Shown here: piece by piece, positions 41,486-51,030 of the stretch | Position numbering within the stretch: position 1 is the first letter of the stretch | Layout of the letters: every line of letters starts with the position of its first letter | Assembly: GCA_963755825.1 (NCBI GenBank) | Contig: CAVWLA010000001.1 | Span: forward strand, 868,001-932,000 | Reading direction: 5' to 3' | Source: DATBQN01 sp963755825 | GTDB lineage: Bacteria; Acidobacteriota; Thermoanaerobaculia; Multivoradales; UBA5704 | DNA: 64,000 nucleotides | The notes under the pieces: model-generated | The model's database searches: none | What the model was told of the DNA's origin: nothing | What the model saw: the letters and a program-made list of their open reading frames with translations, nothing else | Made by a program: the position numbers and the translations under genes

Positions 41486-44400
41486 ATGGCGACCTCGAAG
41501 AGCACGCAGATTCTCGCCGCCACCGGTCTCGCGGCCCTGCTCCTTCCCTGCCTGTCGCTCGCGCAGGACGATCCGGTCAACCGCTCGCGGGGCCTCTCGG
41601 CCAACGCAGCCTATGCGATCGGCGACATCGACGCGGTGAACCTCTACAACGGGAATCTCACGCTGGCGCTGCCGCTGGGCGGGAGCTATCCGGTGGGCGG
41701 GCCGCTCTCCTACGGCATCGTGCTGCAGTACAACTCCGGAGTCTGGGAGCTGGTGGACGCGCCGGCTTGCCCGCCTAGCTCCAGCCCCGTCGACGCCAAC
41801 CCGGAGGTGTTCCACAACGCGGGTGTCGGCTGGCGGGTGTCGCTGGGAGAGCTCTACCCGCCCAACGATCCGCCGTACAACGACTCGCCGTCGACCTGGC
41901 TCTACACCGCGGCGGACGGCTCGAAGCACGCCTTCTACCCGACGCTCCACAACTTCGAGGCGGTCGATCCGAACGTCTTCTACAGCCGGGATGGCACCTA
42001 CCTGCGGCTGAAGCTCCTCGCCAACGGCGAGAAGACGCTCGAGCTGCCGAATGGCCTCATCCACACCTTCCAGGCGGACAACCGGCTGCGCCAGATCGCG
42101 GCGCTCTATAACAATGCCGCAGGGGCCTACACGGACGTGGTGAACATCACCTACGGGGCGAGCGAGTGGGACCTCACGGACAGCCAGGGACGGGTGCAGA
42201 AGGTGTTCTTCCGCACCACCGCGCCGGGTCTCGGCCAGGTGGACAAGGTGACGGTGACCGCCTTCGGTAGCTCGTTGACGGCAACCTATCAGCTGGCCTA
42301 TGCCGACACCCCGATCTTTCGCTATCGGCAGGACACCGATCCCTGCGATTCGGATCAGGTCACGGTGCCGCTGCTGCAGAGCCTGCAGCTGCCGGACGGC
42401 TCGCTGTACTCGATGTCGTATTCGGTCGACAACGCCCAGGTCAACGGCAACTACAGGGTGCCGGGGACGCTGGTGAGCCTGACGCTCCCGACCTTCGGCC
42501 GCTTCGACTACGTCTACCAGACGTACGCCTTCCGGCATCCTTCGAGCAACACTCCGATGTTCTGGCTGAGCGAGTCCGAAGGGATCCTGAGCAAGACGAC
42601 GACGGACGTGAGCGGCGCCTCGCTCGGCACCTGGACCTACGCGCAGGCGCCGCGAGCGGGCGCGTCGATCGACGAGCAGCGGGTGCTGGTGACCTCGCCG
42701 CTGGGGCACCAGACGTACCACTACTTCAACAGCTTCGGCAGCAACTGGACGGAGGGCCTGCCGTTCACCCCGGATCTGACCGACGCCTCGGGGACGCGGA
42801 ACCTCTCGACCCAGGTCTACCGCGGCTCGGCCGCGGGCGGTGCTCTGCTGCGCTCGACTTATCTGCGTTTCACCGACGACTCGGTGAGCGCGGTCAACCA
42901 CGTCGGACAGCTGGCCTACAACAGCTTCAACGGCCGGGTGGAGTCGGAGCGCACGCTCTACTCGGATGACGGCGGGGTGACGGCGGACGTCGACTACTCG
43001 GCCTTCGATGGGCTGGGGCACTACCGCTCGGCGCAGACCGGCGGGACCTTCCCGGGCAACGACGTACGGACGACGCTCGTCAACTACAACGCCGGCCAGG
43101 GGACGTACCACGTCGATCCGCTGACCAACAATCCCTTCTCCGACAACAACTTCGTGATGATCCCGGCGGCGAGCCCGTGGGTCCTCGAGACATCGAACTT
43201 CCGCTGGTCGACCGAGAACGGCAACACCGCCTTCACCTCGACCTGCTACGACGGGACGACGGGATTCCTGAAGCGCCAGCGGACCCATCTAGCGAACGGC
43301 TCGGCGGCGGGGGCGACGGATCTGCTCGCGGTCCTCGATCCCACCCTGCAAGGTGACGTCGCGACGGAGAGCTACTATGGCGGCGACCTCCAGGCGATCG
43401 CCACCGGGAGCCTCTGTCCGCTCGCACTGCCGGTGCATCCGGTCTACCAGATCAGCCACGGCTATCAGGGTGGAGTGCTCGCCAGCTCGCGCTACGTAGA
43501 CCCGATGAGCGGGGTACCGCTCTCCTTCTTCACCCTCGACCAGACGATCAACGTGCCGAGCGGTCTCGTCGCCTCGAGCCGCGACACCGCGAGCCAGGCG
43601 ACGGGCTATTCCTACGACCTGATGGGCCGGGTGACCTCGGTGTCGCCGCCGGGCCTCCTCGCGACGAGCTACGCCTACACCAAGGCCACGGCCGGGGCGG
43701 CAGCGGCGGTCGACGTGACGACGAGCCAGACGCACAACCAGATCCTCTTCGACGGGCTGGGTCGGGTGTGGCGGGAGACCCAGCTGCTGCCGGATTTCTG
43801 GAACGTCCGCGAGACGCTCTATGACGGCGCCGGCAACAGGGCGTCGGTCTCCGAGCTGCAGACCGGCAACCCGGTGCAGAAGACGCAGTACCTATCCTAC
43901 GACCCGTTCGGCCGGCCGGCGACGATCCGCCCGGCGGACTCGACCGGCGGCAACGGCTTCCTCCACGACATCTCGCTCTCCTACTCCGGGGTGCGCTCGG
44001 TGGCGCGGACGGTGCGGGTTGGGGAGACGGCGACCTCCGGCACGGTCAACGAGCTCGCGGCGACGACGACCGAGGTCTACGACCGGCAGGGGCGGCTCGC
44101 GACGGTGACCGAGCCTTCCGGCCCGGGCGGCGCCAACATCACGACGACCTATGGCTACGACGTCGGCAATCGCCTGGCGACGGTGTCGACACCCGGCTCG
44201 GGGGTCACCCAGGCTCGCGCCTTCGCCTACGACAACCGCGGCGTGCTCACCTTCGAGAAGCATCCGGAGAAGGGGGCGGCCGGCAACGGCACCGTCTCCT
44301 ACCTCTCCTACGACGCGCGCGGCCACGCGCACCGCAAGCTCGACGGCCCGCACGACCTGACCCTCAGCTACGATGGCGCCGAGCGGGTGACGGAGATCGA

Positions 44401-46507
44401 CGAGACCGGCGGCCGGCCGCTCAAGACCTTCCAATTCGCGAGCACCAACGTCGGCACCGATTTCGCGAACGGCAAGCTGCGGACGGCCTCGCGCTACAAC
44501 TACCCGGTCCTCGGGGGAACCACCTACACCTCGCTCATCGGCCAGACCTACACCTACGCGGGTGCCGGCGGGAGGGTGTCGCAGCGGGCGCTCGCCCACA
44601 CCTTTAACGGCGCCGCCTCGGAGTCGTTCACGGACACCTTCAGCTACGACGGCCTCGGCCACCTGCTGACTCTGGGCTTTCCGCAGTGCACCTTCGCCGC
44701 CTGCAGCGGCGTCGCCTCCTCGCCGCGGACAGTCACCAACTCCTACACCCGAGGCCTCCTGACCGGAGTGATCGGCTACACCGGGCAAATCATCGGCGAG
44801 GCGCCAGGGGTCGGCATCACCTACTCCCCCAACCTCCTGGTCAACCAGGTGCTGCACGCCAACGGCATCCTCGATACCCAGGCGCCCGATCCGAATGCCA
44901 TGGCGAGACCGGCCTCGATCGCCTCGGCCGGAGCCTCCTCCTGGAGCTCCGGGACCTACACCTATGACGGCTCCGGGAACATCACCAAGACAGGTGGCAA
45001 CCTCTATCTTTACGACGGCGTTTCGCGCCTCGCCTCGAGCAGCCAGTCGCTGGTGCCGGCGGGCGGCGGCACGCCCGTCGCCCAGACCTACTCTTACGAC
45101 GCCTTCGGCAACCTGTTGTCGACTTCGGGCGCCAACGGCCTGGCGACCCCAACCGATCCGGCGACCAACCGTCTGAACGGCATCGCCACCTACGACGCGG
45201 CGGGCAACCTCACCTCCTGGAATGGGGCGACCTACGAGTACGACGCCTTCGACCAGATGAAGCATTTCGTGTCGGGGACCGAAGAGTGGCTCTACATGTA
45301 CGACGCCGACGACGAGCGGGAGTGGTCCTTCAAACCCGGCGTCCCGAACGTCAGCGTGCGCTTCGACCGCTGGACGCTGCGAGATCTCGGCGGCAAGCCG
45401 CTCCGCACCTACGAGGCCTCCGGCTACAACTGGACGGCGAGCGTCGCCGAGGACGACGTCTACCGCGACGGCCAGCTCCTAGCCGCCGAGACCTCCACCG
45501 GCACCCACCACTTCCATCTCGATCACCTCGGAACTCCCCGGCTGATCACCGGCACCGCAGGCGTCCAGGTCGCCTACCACGTCTACTACCCATTCGGCGC
45601 CGAGGCCACCGCCTTCAACCAGGACGCCGAAAGGCTGAAATTCACCGGCCACGAGCGGGACCTCGCGAGCAGCGCAGGCCCGGGCGACGATCTCGACTAC
45701 ATGCATGCGCGGCATTGCAGCCCGGTGACGGGGCGGTTTTTGAGTGTGGATCCTGGAGAAGGTATCCCGGAGTTGCCACAGAGCTGGAACCGCTACTCCT
45801 ATGCGCGTGGCAATCCCGTCCAGTACTTCGATCCGAGCGGGAACGATGCTATTTCAGCTCTCTCAGGTGCCTACACATCAGCCGCTTCCGCGATCATTCA
45901 GGTGGGCTCAGCCGTCCGCTCGGCGGGGTACGACCTGAACAACGGAGGAGTGTTGGGTATCGCGGCCGATACCGCAGTTGGCACTGTCGGTTCTATTATC
46001 CAGGGATACGGGGATATGCTCAATCTGGGAACCTCAACCGGTAACGCTATCGGTTCAGGGGCCAATTCCTACGACATCGCCAAGGCAGCATCTGCCGATC
46101 TTGGCAGAGCGAGTAGTATCATGTTGCTCGTCGCCGGTACCGCCCAGAACATAGGCGTTCCTTCTACTACAGTAAGCGCCACAACAATCCCGACTGCTGA
46201 GGGAAACGTGACAGTGCCGACAGGCTACATTCGTAGTGTCGCCGAGAACGGCGACGGGGTCGTTTACCGACCCGCAGGATCTAGCGACAATGCAGGAGCC
46301 TTTCGAGCAGCGGGGCCCAACGCTCGCAATCCTACGGGCTACGCCCGCGCCTACAATGATTCCGGTCAGCCAATCGTCCTTACCACAGGAAAGCCAGGAC
46401 CGAACTCCGTCACCCATCCGGCTCTCGTCGATGCAAGCGCAGCGAAGGTTCTCAAGGTCGCAGCCGTGCCGGCTCCATGTCGCGGGGGTGCTGAGTGCCC
46501 GCCTTGA
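41486..46507 (+). CDS. RHS/YD-repeat polymorphic toxin-type protein
   Basis: This 1673-residue protein has a Sec signal peptide (cleavage after S-L-A-Q near residue 27) and many YD repeats, for example Y-D-L-M-G-R-V-T, Y-D-G-A-G-N-R and Y-E-Y-D-A-F-D-Q-M-K. It has the RHS core end L-D-Y-M-H-A-R...G-R-F-L-S-V-D-P followed by Y-F-D-P-S-G. The repeats build a hollow shell around the C-terminal tip. The tip (about the last 220 residues, from 45847) is encoded in AT-richer DNA and has a Gly/Ala-rich helical stretch, then a small domain with G-Y-A-R-A-Y-N-D-S-G-Q-P-I and H-P-A-L. No known toxin family could be assigned with confidence. The ATG at 41486 follows GAGG. Confidence 0.9.
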   Translation: MATSKSTQILAATGLAALLLPCLSLAQDDPVNRSRGLSANAAYAIGDIDAVNLYNGNLTLALPLGGSYPVGGPLSYGIVLQYNSGVWELVDAPACPPSSSPVDANPEVFHNAGVGWRVSLGELYPPNDPPYNDSPSTWLYTAADGSKHAFYPTLHNFEAVDPNVFYSRDGTYLRLKLLANGEKTLELPNGLIHTFQADNRLRQIAALYNNAAGAYTDVVNITYGASEWDLTDSQGRVQKVFFRTTAPGLGQVDKVTVTAFGSSLTATYQLAYADTPIFRYRQDTDPCDSDQVTVPLLQSLQLPDGSLYSMSYSVDNAQVNGNYRVPGTLVSLTLPTFGRFDYVYQTYAFRHPSSNTPMFWLSESEGILSKTTTDVSGASLGTWTYAQAPRAGASIDEQRVLVTSPLGHQTYHYFNSFGSNWTEGLPFTPDLTDASGTRNLSTQVYRGSAAGGALLRSTYLRFTDDSVSAVNHVGQLAYNSFNGRVESERTLYSDDGGVTADVDYSAFDGLGHYRSAQTGGTFPGNDVRTTLVNYNAGQGTYHVDPLTNNPFSDNNFVMIPAASPWVLETSNFRWSTENGNTAFTSTCYDGTTGFLKRQRTHLANGSAAGATDLLAVLDPTLQGDVATESYYGGDLQAIATGSLCPLALPVHPVYQISHGYQGGVLASSRYVDPMSGVPLSFFTLDQTINVPSGLVASSRDTASQATGYSYDLMGRVTSVSPPGLLATSYAYTKATAGAAAAVDVTTSQTHNQILFDGLGRVWRETQLLPDFWNVRETLYDGAGNRASVSELQTGNPVQKTQYLSYDPFGRPATIRPADSTGGNGFLHDISLSYSGVRSVARTVRVGETATSGTVNELAATTTEVYDRQGRLATVTEPSGPGGANITTTYGYDVGNRLATVSTPGSGVTQARAFAYDNRGVLTFEKHPEKGAAGNGTVSYLSYDARGHAHRKLDGPHDLTLSYDGAERVTEIDETGGRPLKTFQFASTNVGTDFANGKLRTASRYNYPVLGGTTYTSLIGQTYTYAGAGGRVSQRALAHTFNGAASESFTDTFSYDGLGHLLTLGFPQCTFAACSGVASSPRTVTNSYTRGLLTGVIGYTGQIIGEAPGVGITYSPNLLVNQVLHANGILDTQAPDPNAMARPASIASAGASSWSSGTYTYDGSGNITKTGGNLYLYDGVSRLASSSQSLVPAGGGTPVAQTYSYDAFGNLLSTSGANGLATPTDPATNRLNGIATYDAAGNLTSWNGATYEYDAFDQMKHFVSGTEEWLYMYDADDEREWSFKPGVPNVSVRFDRWTLRDLGGKPLRTYEASGYNWTASVAEDDVYRDGQLLAAETSTGTHHFHLDHLGTPRLITGTAGVQVAYHVYYPFGAEATAFNQDAERLKFTGHERDLASSAGPGDDLDYMHARHCSPVTGRFLSVDPGEGIPELPQSWNRYSYARGNPVQYFDPSGNDAISALSGAYTSAASAIIQVGSAVRSAGYDLNNGGVLGIAADTAVGTVGSIIQGYGDMLNLGTSTGNAIGSGANSYDIAKAASADLGRASSIMLLVAGTAQNIGVPSTTVSATTIPTAEGNVTVPTGYIRSVAENGDGVVYRPAGSSDNAGAFRAAGPNARNPTGYARAYNDSGQPIVLTTGKPGPNSVTHPALVDASAAKVLKVAAVPAPCRGGAECPP

Positions 46508-46944
46508 AGCCTCTGGCGGTCGAGGTTCTTCGAACGCTTGCCCCAATCGATGCCCTCGTCTACGGCTTCTCATTCGACAGTGGTCGTCGCCAAGTCACGC
46601 TCAGAATCGGTATCGATACCCGATGCGAAGTTGAGGTTGCCGAGCTCGTCCTCGCCGGGGAGGGAGAAGTTCTCGTCGAATTTTCGTTCCATGGAGTGCA
46701 GTCAGCCTCAGTAAGATCCGCTGTCCCACGTAGCGCTGCCGTCGAACCGGACGAGCCGCCGCAGGAGTACGAGATCGCGAGCTGGTCCGTCAAGAGCCCG
46801 TCCTTCCAGAGCACCCACACGCTCGAGATTCGGTGCTATCTAGGCACCGTCTTCACGATCGAGTTTGCCAGCGCTGCGATCGGGCTTTCAGACCTCAAGC
46901 CTGGCCAGAGGCACGAATATCCGCCAGCCGCCCCGAAGCCGTAA
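46495..46944 (+). CDS. Candidate immunity protein for the RHS tip
   Basis: This 149-residue soluble protein starts with a GTG inside the last codons of the RHS gene, a 13-base overlap. That is the usual place for the cognate immunity gene of a polymorphic toxin. It is predicted beta-rich (F-D-S-G-R-R-Q-V-T-L-R-I-G-I) with a conserved-looking E-I-R-C-Y-L-G-T-V-F core. No immunity family could be named; the assignment rests on position. Confidence 0.6.
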   Translation: MPALKPLAVEVLRTLAPIDALVYGFSFDSGRRQVTLRIGIDTRCEVEVAELVLAGEGEVLVEFSFHGVQSASVRSAVPRSAAVEPDEPPQEYEIASWSVKSPSFQSTHTLEIRCYLGTVFTIEFASAAIGLSDLKPGQRHEYPPAAPKP

Positions 46945-47097
46945 GTCCCGAGCCCCTACGAGGCGATCGCTGGGATCTTGCGGCCGGGAGGACAGCTGAT
47001 CGGTGAAGTGAGCATCCGCGGCTAAGACGCGAGTTCCTTGGCGGGCGACGATTCTCGCATCGCACGATCGACAACGCCGAAGTGAGGTTCAAACGAG

Positions 47098-47493
47098 ATG
47101 AAAAAGAGCAGAGCGACCGATGGCGAGTCCCCTTCTCACCTGATCGACGCGCGGATCGAAGAGCTGGGCGACTGGAGAGGAGAGACGCTTGCCCGCGTCC
47201 GTGCCCTCATCAAGAAAGCCGACCCCGAGGTGGTCGAGGAGTGGAAGTGGCGAGGCGTCCCGGTGTGGTCTCACGACGGACAGATCTGCACCGGCGAGAC
47301 CTACAAGAGCGTCGTCAAGCTGACCTTCGCGAAGGGCGCTTCGCTCGCGGACCCTGCGGGCCTCTTCAACTCCAGCCTCGAAGGCAACGTCCGGCGCGCC
47401 ATCGATCTCCGGGAGGGTGACGAGGTCGACGAGGCTGCCTTCAAGGCGCTCATCCGCGCCGCCGCGGCCCGGAACAGGTCGTCGGCCCGATAA
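47098..47493 (+). CDS. DUF1801 (YdhG-like) domain protein
   Basis: This 131-residue protein matches the DUF1801 pattern: a helical start, A-D-P-E-V-V-E-E-W-K-W near residue 43, W-S-H-D-G in the middle, and K-L-T-F-A-K-G-A followed by N-x-S-L-E-G. Such frataxin-fold-like proteins are widespread and uncharacterised. It stands alone in the plus direction. Confidence 0.8.
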   Translation: MKKSRATDGESPSHLIDARIEELGDWRGETLARVRALIKKADPEVVEEWKWRGVPVWSHDGQICTGETYKSVVKLTFAKGASLADPAGLFNSSLEGNVRRAIDLREGDEVDEAAFKALIRAAAARNRSSAR

Positions 47494-47552
47494 CCGATTC
47501 CCGCGCCTCGCGAGCCGGCGCCTGCCCTCGCCGGCCGGGATAGGATCCGCCG

Positions 47553-48065
47553 ATGACCCCTACGACGGCTCACCTCGCGCGCATCCTCGAGACCGACCTC
47601 GGCGTCGACTCCGCGTATCGGCACTTCCCCAAGCGGGCAACGCCCGGCGAGCCGCTGGAGACCCCCGAGGCCCTTCTCAAGTGGTACGCGCTCCACCGCG
47701 ATGACCAGCCGATGCCGGAGGACGTGACGCGCCTCGCGCGCGCCGCCGTCGTCGCGTCGGCGACCGAGGCGCGCGGGCTCGGCTTCGTCATCCTCCACCG
47801 CTGCGGCGAGGGGTTCTACTTCCTCATCGTCTGCACCTGGCGCAACGCGAACGAGCTCTGGCAGACGGTGCTCTACAAGGACGGCGACGCGATGGCGGCC
47901 TTCGCCCTCTTCCCGCGCGACGGCGCCCACAAGCCGACGCTCTGCGTCTGGGAGCTCGTCCCCGTCTGGCACGAGCAGGGCGCCTGGGTGCGCTTCCTCC
48001 AATCGCCCCGCGACGAGACCGCCGCCGGCGCCTGGCTCGGCGACCGTTTCTCCGGCCCAGCCTGA
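47553..48065 (+). CDS. Hypothetical protein
   Basis: This 170-residue soluble protein has a D-S-A-Y-R-H-F-P-K-R segment near its N-terminus and a Trp-rich core (F-L-I-V-C-T-W-R-N-A-N-E-L-W). GC and codon use agree with the backbone, which supports it as a real gene. I do not recognise a named family. It is 59 bases after the DUF1801 gene and may be co-transcribed. Confidence 0.72.
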   Translation: MTPTTAHLARILETDLGVDSAYRHFPKRATPGEPLETPEALLKWYALHRDDQPMPEDVTRLARAAVVASATEARGLGFVILHRCGEGFYFLIVCTWRNANELWQTVLYKDGDAMAAFALFPRDGAHKPTLCVWELVPVWHEQGAWVRFLQSPRDETAAGAWLGDRFSGPA

Positions 48066-48384
48066 CATCGTGCCGCCCAGGCGGGCGACGTCGAGCGGCA
48101 GCGGCAGGCGGTGAGTGCGCAGGCCCCGACCTGGGTGGCGCCGAGCGGCCGAGCTGGCGAATCCGCCGCGGGCCGTCTGTGCGTATCTCAGTTAATGAAG
48201 CAATGCTCGATGTTCTTGGGTTGCCGCTCTCCTCCGCGAACCGTCGCCCCACCTCGGCTGCTCGGCGGGTCTGTGCTGGACCTGCTGCTCGCAGACGGCT
48301 CCCGTCACACCCGGCGAGACCACGATCATCCCGCTCGCCGCCAACCGCGCGCTCGTCCGTATCACCGGCTTCGCCAGCCTCGGA
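48066..48384. other. Region before a probable gene remnant
   Basis: I see no convincing gene start here. The frame of 48385-48846 stays open back to tandem stops at 48193-48198, so this stretch may hold the decayed N-terminal part of that gene. Confidence 0.4.
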
Positions 48385-48846
48385 ATGGAAGCCGCCGACC
48401 AGTGCCTGACCGCGCTGGGTGCGGTGGGTGCGGTCGAACAGATCCGTTCGGTCAAGGCTCTCGACGGCGACTCCGGAGCCTTCTTGAAGGAGCTTCCCTT
48501 CGTTCCCAGCTCCAACGCCGGTCCGAGCTTCGCGGAGGAGGCGTCGACCCTGCGCGTGGCACCCGCGGGAGCTCCGTGGCAGGGCTTCCAGACGGCGGTC
48601 GAGGGCACGGTCGTTCTGGGGACGCCGCTGACGCTCCTCCTCGACGTGACTCTCAAGGACGGCGTCACCCCCGGCGGCTTCGCTGACCAGCTCCGTCTGG
48701 ATGGCATCCTGGGGACGGGGAAGATGCTCGCCGACGGCTCGGTCGATCCCCAGCACGTGCACTTCCGGCACATCGGCTTGACCACGGTCTCGCTCGCTCC
48801 GCAGACGCAGCGACCGATCGAGCCGGCGCCGAGAGTCCAGCCCTAA
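48385..48846 (+). CDS. Hypothetical protein, probably a decayed or partial gene
   Basis: The first ATG in an open frame gives 153 residues, but the frame is open upstream to 48199 with protein-like sequence such as P-G-E-T-T-I-I-P-L-A-A-N-R-A-L. The coding region probably once started further upstream. Nothing before 48199 continues it in frame. No domain is recognised; composition suggests a soluble or secreted beta-rich protein. Confidence 0.4.
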   Translation: MEAADQCLTALGAVGAVEQIRSVKALDGDSGAFLKELPFVPSSNAGPSFAEEASTLRVAPAGAPWQGFQTAVEGTVVLGTPLTLLLDVTLKDGVTPGGFADQLRLDGILGTGKMLADGSVDPQHVHFRHIGLTTVSLAPQTQRPIEPAPRVQP

Positions 48847-48863
48847 CGGCCACGCCAGACCAG

Positions 48864-48891
48864 AGCGCCGGCTCCGCCGTGGGCCGGCGTT
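48864..48891 (+). terminator. Hairpin after 48846
   Basis: CGCCGGC pairs with GCCGGCG (with flanking A-T and G-T pairs) around a 10-base loop, 18 bases after the preceding stop. Confidence 0.45.
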
Positions 48892-49035
48892 CCCTCCGGC
48901 GACCGATCAGCAACCGCGGGCGGTCAGCTCGCCGTGGAGGGCGGACGCACTGTTGTACTGTAGGCGCCGCAGCCGACCGTCACCCAGCTCCGCCGTCCCA
49001 CCCCTCCCCCACCCCGCTCTAACTCGAAGACTCGC

Positions 49036-50013
49036 ATGCGCATCCTGGTCGCCCTGGGGGGCAATGCTCTTCTCCGCCGGGGGGAGGCGCTCACCGCGGA
49101 GAACCAGCGGCGGAACGTGCGGATCGCGGCGGAGGCGCTGGCGCCTCTCGGGCGGGAGCATCAGCTCATCATCTCGCATGGCAACGGGCCGCAGGTGGGG
49201 CTCCTGGCGCTGCAGAGCGCCTCGTACGAGGCCGTCTCGGCGTATCCGCTGGACGTGCTCGGGGCGCAGACGGAGGGGATGATCGGCTACGTGATCGAGC
49301 AGGAGCTCGGCAACATCCTCCCCTTCGAGCAGCCGTTCGCGACCATCCTGTCGATGGTCGAGGTCGATCCGCACGATCCGGCGTTCGCCAACCCGAGCAA
49401 GCCGATCGGGCCCTTCTACTCCGAGGAGGACGCCGCCCGCCTGGGGGCCGAGAAGGGGTGGACGATGGCGCGCGACGGCGACCGGTTCCGCCGCGTCGTG
49501 CCGTCGCCGCTGCCGATCCGCATCTTTCAGATTCGGCCGGTCAAATGGCTGCTCGAGCACGGCTGCATCGTCATCTGCGCCGGCGGCGGCGGCATCCCGA
49601 CGCTCTACGGCGCGGACGGCAAGCTCCACGGCGTCGAGGCGGTGGTCGACAAGGACCGCGCGAGCGCGCTCCTCGCCCGCGAGCTGGAGGCCGACCTCTT
49701 CATCATGGCGACCGACGCCGACGCCGTCTACCTCGACTGGGGAAAGCCCGGACAGCGCGCCATCCGCCGCGCCTCGCCGGAGGGGCTCTCGAAGTACTCC
49801 TTCGCCGATGGCTCGATGGGACCGAAGGTCGAGGCGGCGATCGACTTCGCCCGCCGCACCGGCAAGCCCGCCGCCATCGGCACGCTGAGCGCCCTTGTCG
49901 AGATCGTCCGCGGCGAGGCGGGCACGCGGGTCGAGCCGCCCGAACCCGGAACCGCCGGAACCGAAGCGCCAGCCGAGTGCGTCGAGTTCTACCCCGCTCC
50001 CCGTCCGGCCTGA
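49036..50013 (+). CDS. arcC: Carbamate kinase
   Basis: This 325-residue amino-acid-kinase-fold enzyme interconverts carbamoyl phosphate plus ADP and ATP plus carbamate. It has the N-terminal L-G-G-N-A-L, the S-H-G-N-G-P-Q-V-G substrate motif, the C-A-G-G-G-G-I-P block, D-K-D near residue 206, and G-S-M-G-P-K-V. The last about 20 residues are a non-conserved Pro/Glu-rich tail. No arginine deiminase or catabolic ornithine carbamoyltransferase is adjacent. An ATG without a strong ribosome binding site starts it. Confidence 0.93.
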   Translation: MRILVALGGNALLRRGEALTAENQRRNVRIAAEALAPLGREHQLIISHGNGPQVGLLALQSASYEAVSAYPLDVLGAQTEGMIGYVIEQELGNILPFEQPFATILSMVEVDPHDPAFANPSKPIGPFYSEEDAARLGAEKGWTMARDGDRFRRVVPSPLPIRIFQIRPVKWLLEHGCIVICAGGGGIPTLYGADGKLHGVEAVVDKDRASALLARELEADLFIMATDADAVYLDWGKPGQRAIRRASPEGLSKYSFADGSMGPKVEAAIDFARRTGKPAAIGTLSALVEIVRGEAGTRVEPPEPGTAGTEAPAECVEFYPAPRPA

Positions 50014-50047
50014 GCGGCGGCCTCCTCCACCGCCAGCTCCTCCACCG

Positions 50048-50539
50048 TCAGACGGCGAGCGCCTCGGACTGCGGCAGGCCGCAATGCGGACAGTAGACAG
50101 CGCCCGCGGGGACGGCGCCGCCGCAGCGGCTGCAGTACTGGAGGATCGGCTGGCGCAGGAGGAAGTAGGCGAGGACGCCGACCATGTTGGAGACGAAGAG
50201 GGCGATCAGGGTCCAGAGGACCGGGCGCATGCCGCGCCGCCGCGCATCTCCATAAATGTAGCCGAGCACCAGGGTGTAGCCGGCGACGCCGAGCGCGAGG
50301 GCGAGGCCGAGCCAGCAGGAGACCAGGGGGGCCTCCCCCATCTCGAGCGCGCGGGCGACGTGCGCGCCGGTGAAGCCGTCAAAGGCGAAATAGCCGAGCA
50401 CAGCGCAAAAGACGAGCGCCGCGAGCCCGCGGGCCGGCCGCGGGATGACGGTGTGGACCGACGGCCGCTGCCAGACGAAGCCGATCACCGCCAGACCGGC
50501 GACCGCCGGGATCAGCAGGAAACAGAGGAACAGGCTCAT
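50048..50539 (-). CDS. Membrane protein with C-terminal zinc ribbon
   Basis: This 163-residue protein has four probable TM helices (about 2-22, 38-55, 72-93 and 108-128) and a C-terminal zinc ribbon, C-S-R-C-G...Y-C-P-H-C-G. The ATG overlaps the stop of the anti-sigma gene (ATGA), so it is the third gene of a sigma/anti-sigma operon and is likely part of the same envelope response. Confidence 0.75.
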   Translation of the reverse strand: MSLFLCFLLIPAVAGLAVIGFVWQRPSVHTVIPRPARGLAALVFCAVLGYFAFDGFTGAHVARALEMGEAPLVSCWLGLALALGVAGYTLVLGYIYGDARRRGMRPVLWTLIALFVSNMVGVLAYFLLRQPILQYCSRCGGAVPAGAVYCPHCGLPQSEALAV

Positions 50540-51030
50540 GTCGTGGTTTCCTCTCCATGCGGCGAGACGCCGCCGAGGCTCGAAGCGAGCAGGATGACCG
50601 CGGCGCCGGCCGACGGCAGCGCCCAGAACAGCCCCACCGCGACCACCAGCGGGAGGGATGGCAGGTGGCGCAGGGCGGCGAGCCAGGCGGCGCACCACCA
50701 GGCGGCCGCCGAGCCGGCGACAGTGAGGGCGAGCGCCGCCGCGAGGCCGAGCGCCGCCTTCCGGCGCTCGCGGCGCGCTGCCGCGAGCTGGCGGGAGCGA
50801 CGGGCGAGCGCCGCCTTCATGCGCGCCGCCGAGGCGGGCTCCGTCGGGCAGGGGATGGCGGCCAGGCGGGCCACGGCGGCCTGCCCCAGCTCGAGCGACC
50901 GCCGGCATTCGGCGCAGACCTCCAGGTGCTCGCCGAGCCGCCGCTCCTCGTCCGCCGCCGCGTCGCCCGCCAGCAGCCGATCGATCGACGAGCGGGCCCG
51001 GTCATGCGCGTCATGCGCGTCGTCGTGCAT
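50536..51030 (-). CDS. Anti-sigma factor, zf-HC2 type
   Basis: This 164-residue protein has an N-terminal zinc-finger anti-sigma motif, H-L-E-V-C-A-E-C (H-x3-C-x2-C, residues about 34-41), a basic helical linker, and two TM helices (about 92-115 and 122-147). It is expected to hold the ECF sigma factor encoded just upstream at the membrane. The coding sequences overlap by 20 bases. Confidence 0.85.
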   Translation of the reverse strand: MHDDAHDAHDRARSSIDRLLAGDAAADEERRLGEHLEVCAECRRSLELGQAAVARLAAIPCPTEPASAARMKAALARRSRQLAAARRERRKAALGLAAALALTVAGSAAAWWCAAWLAALRHLPSLPLVVAVGLFWALPSAGAAVILLASSLGGVSPHGEETTT

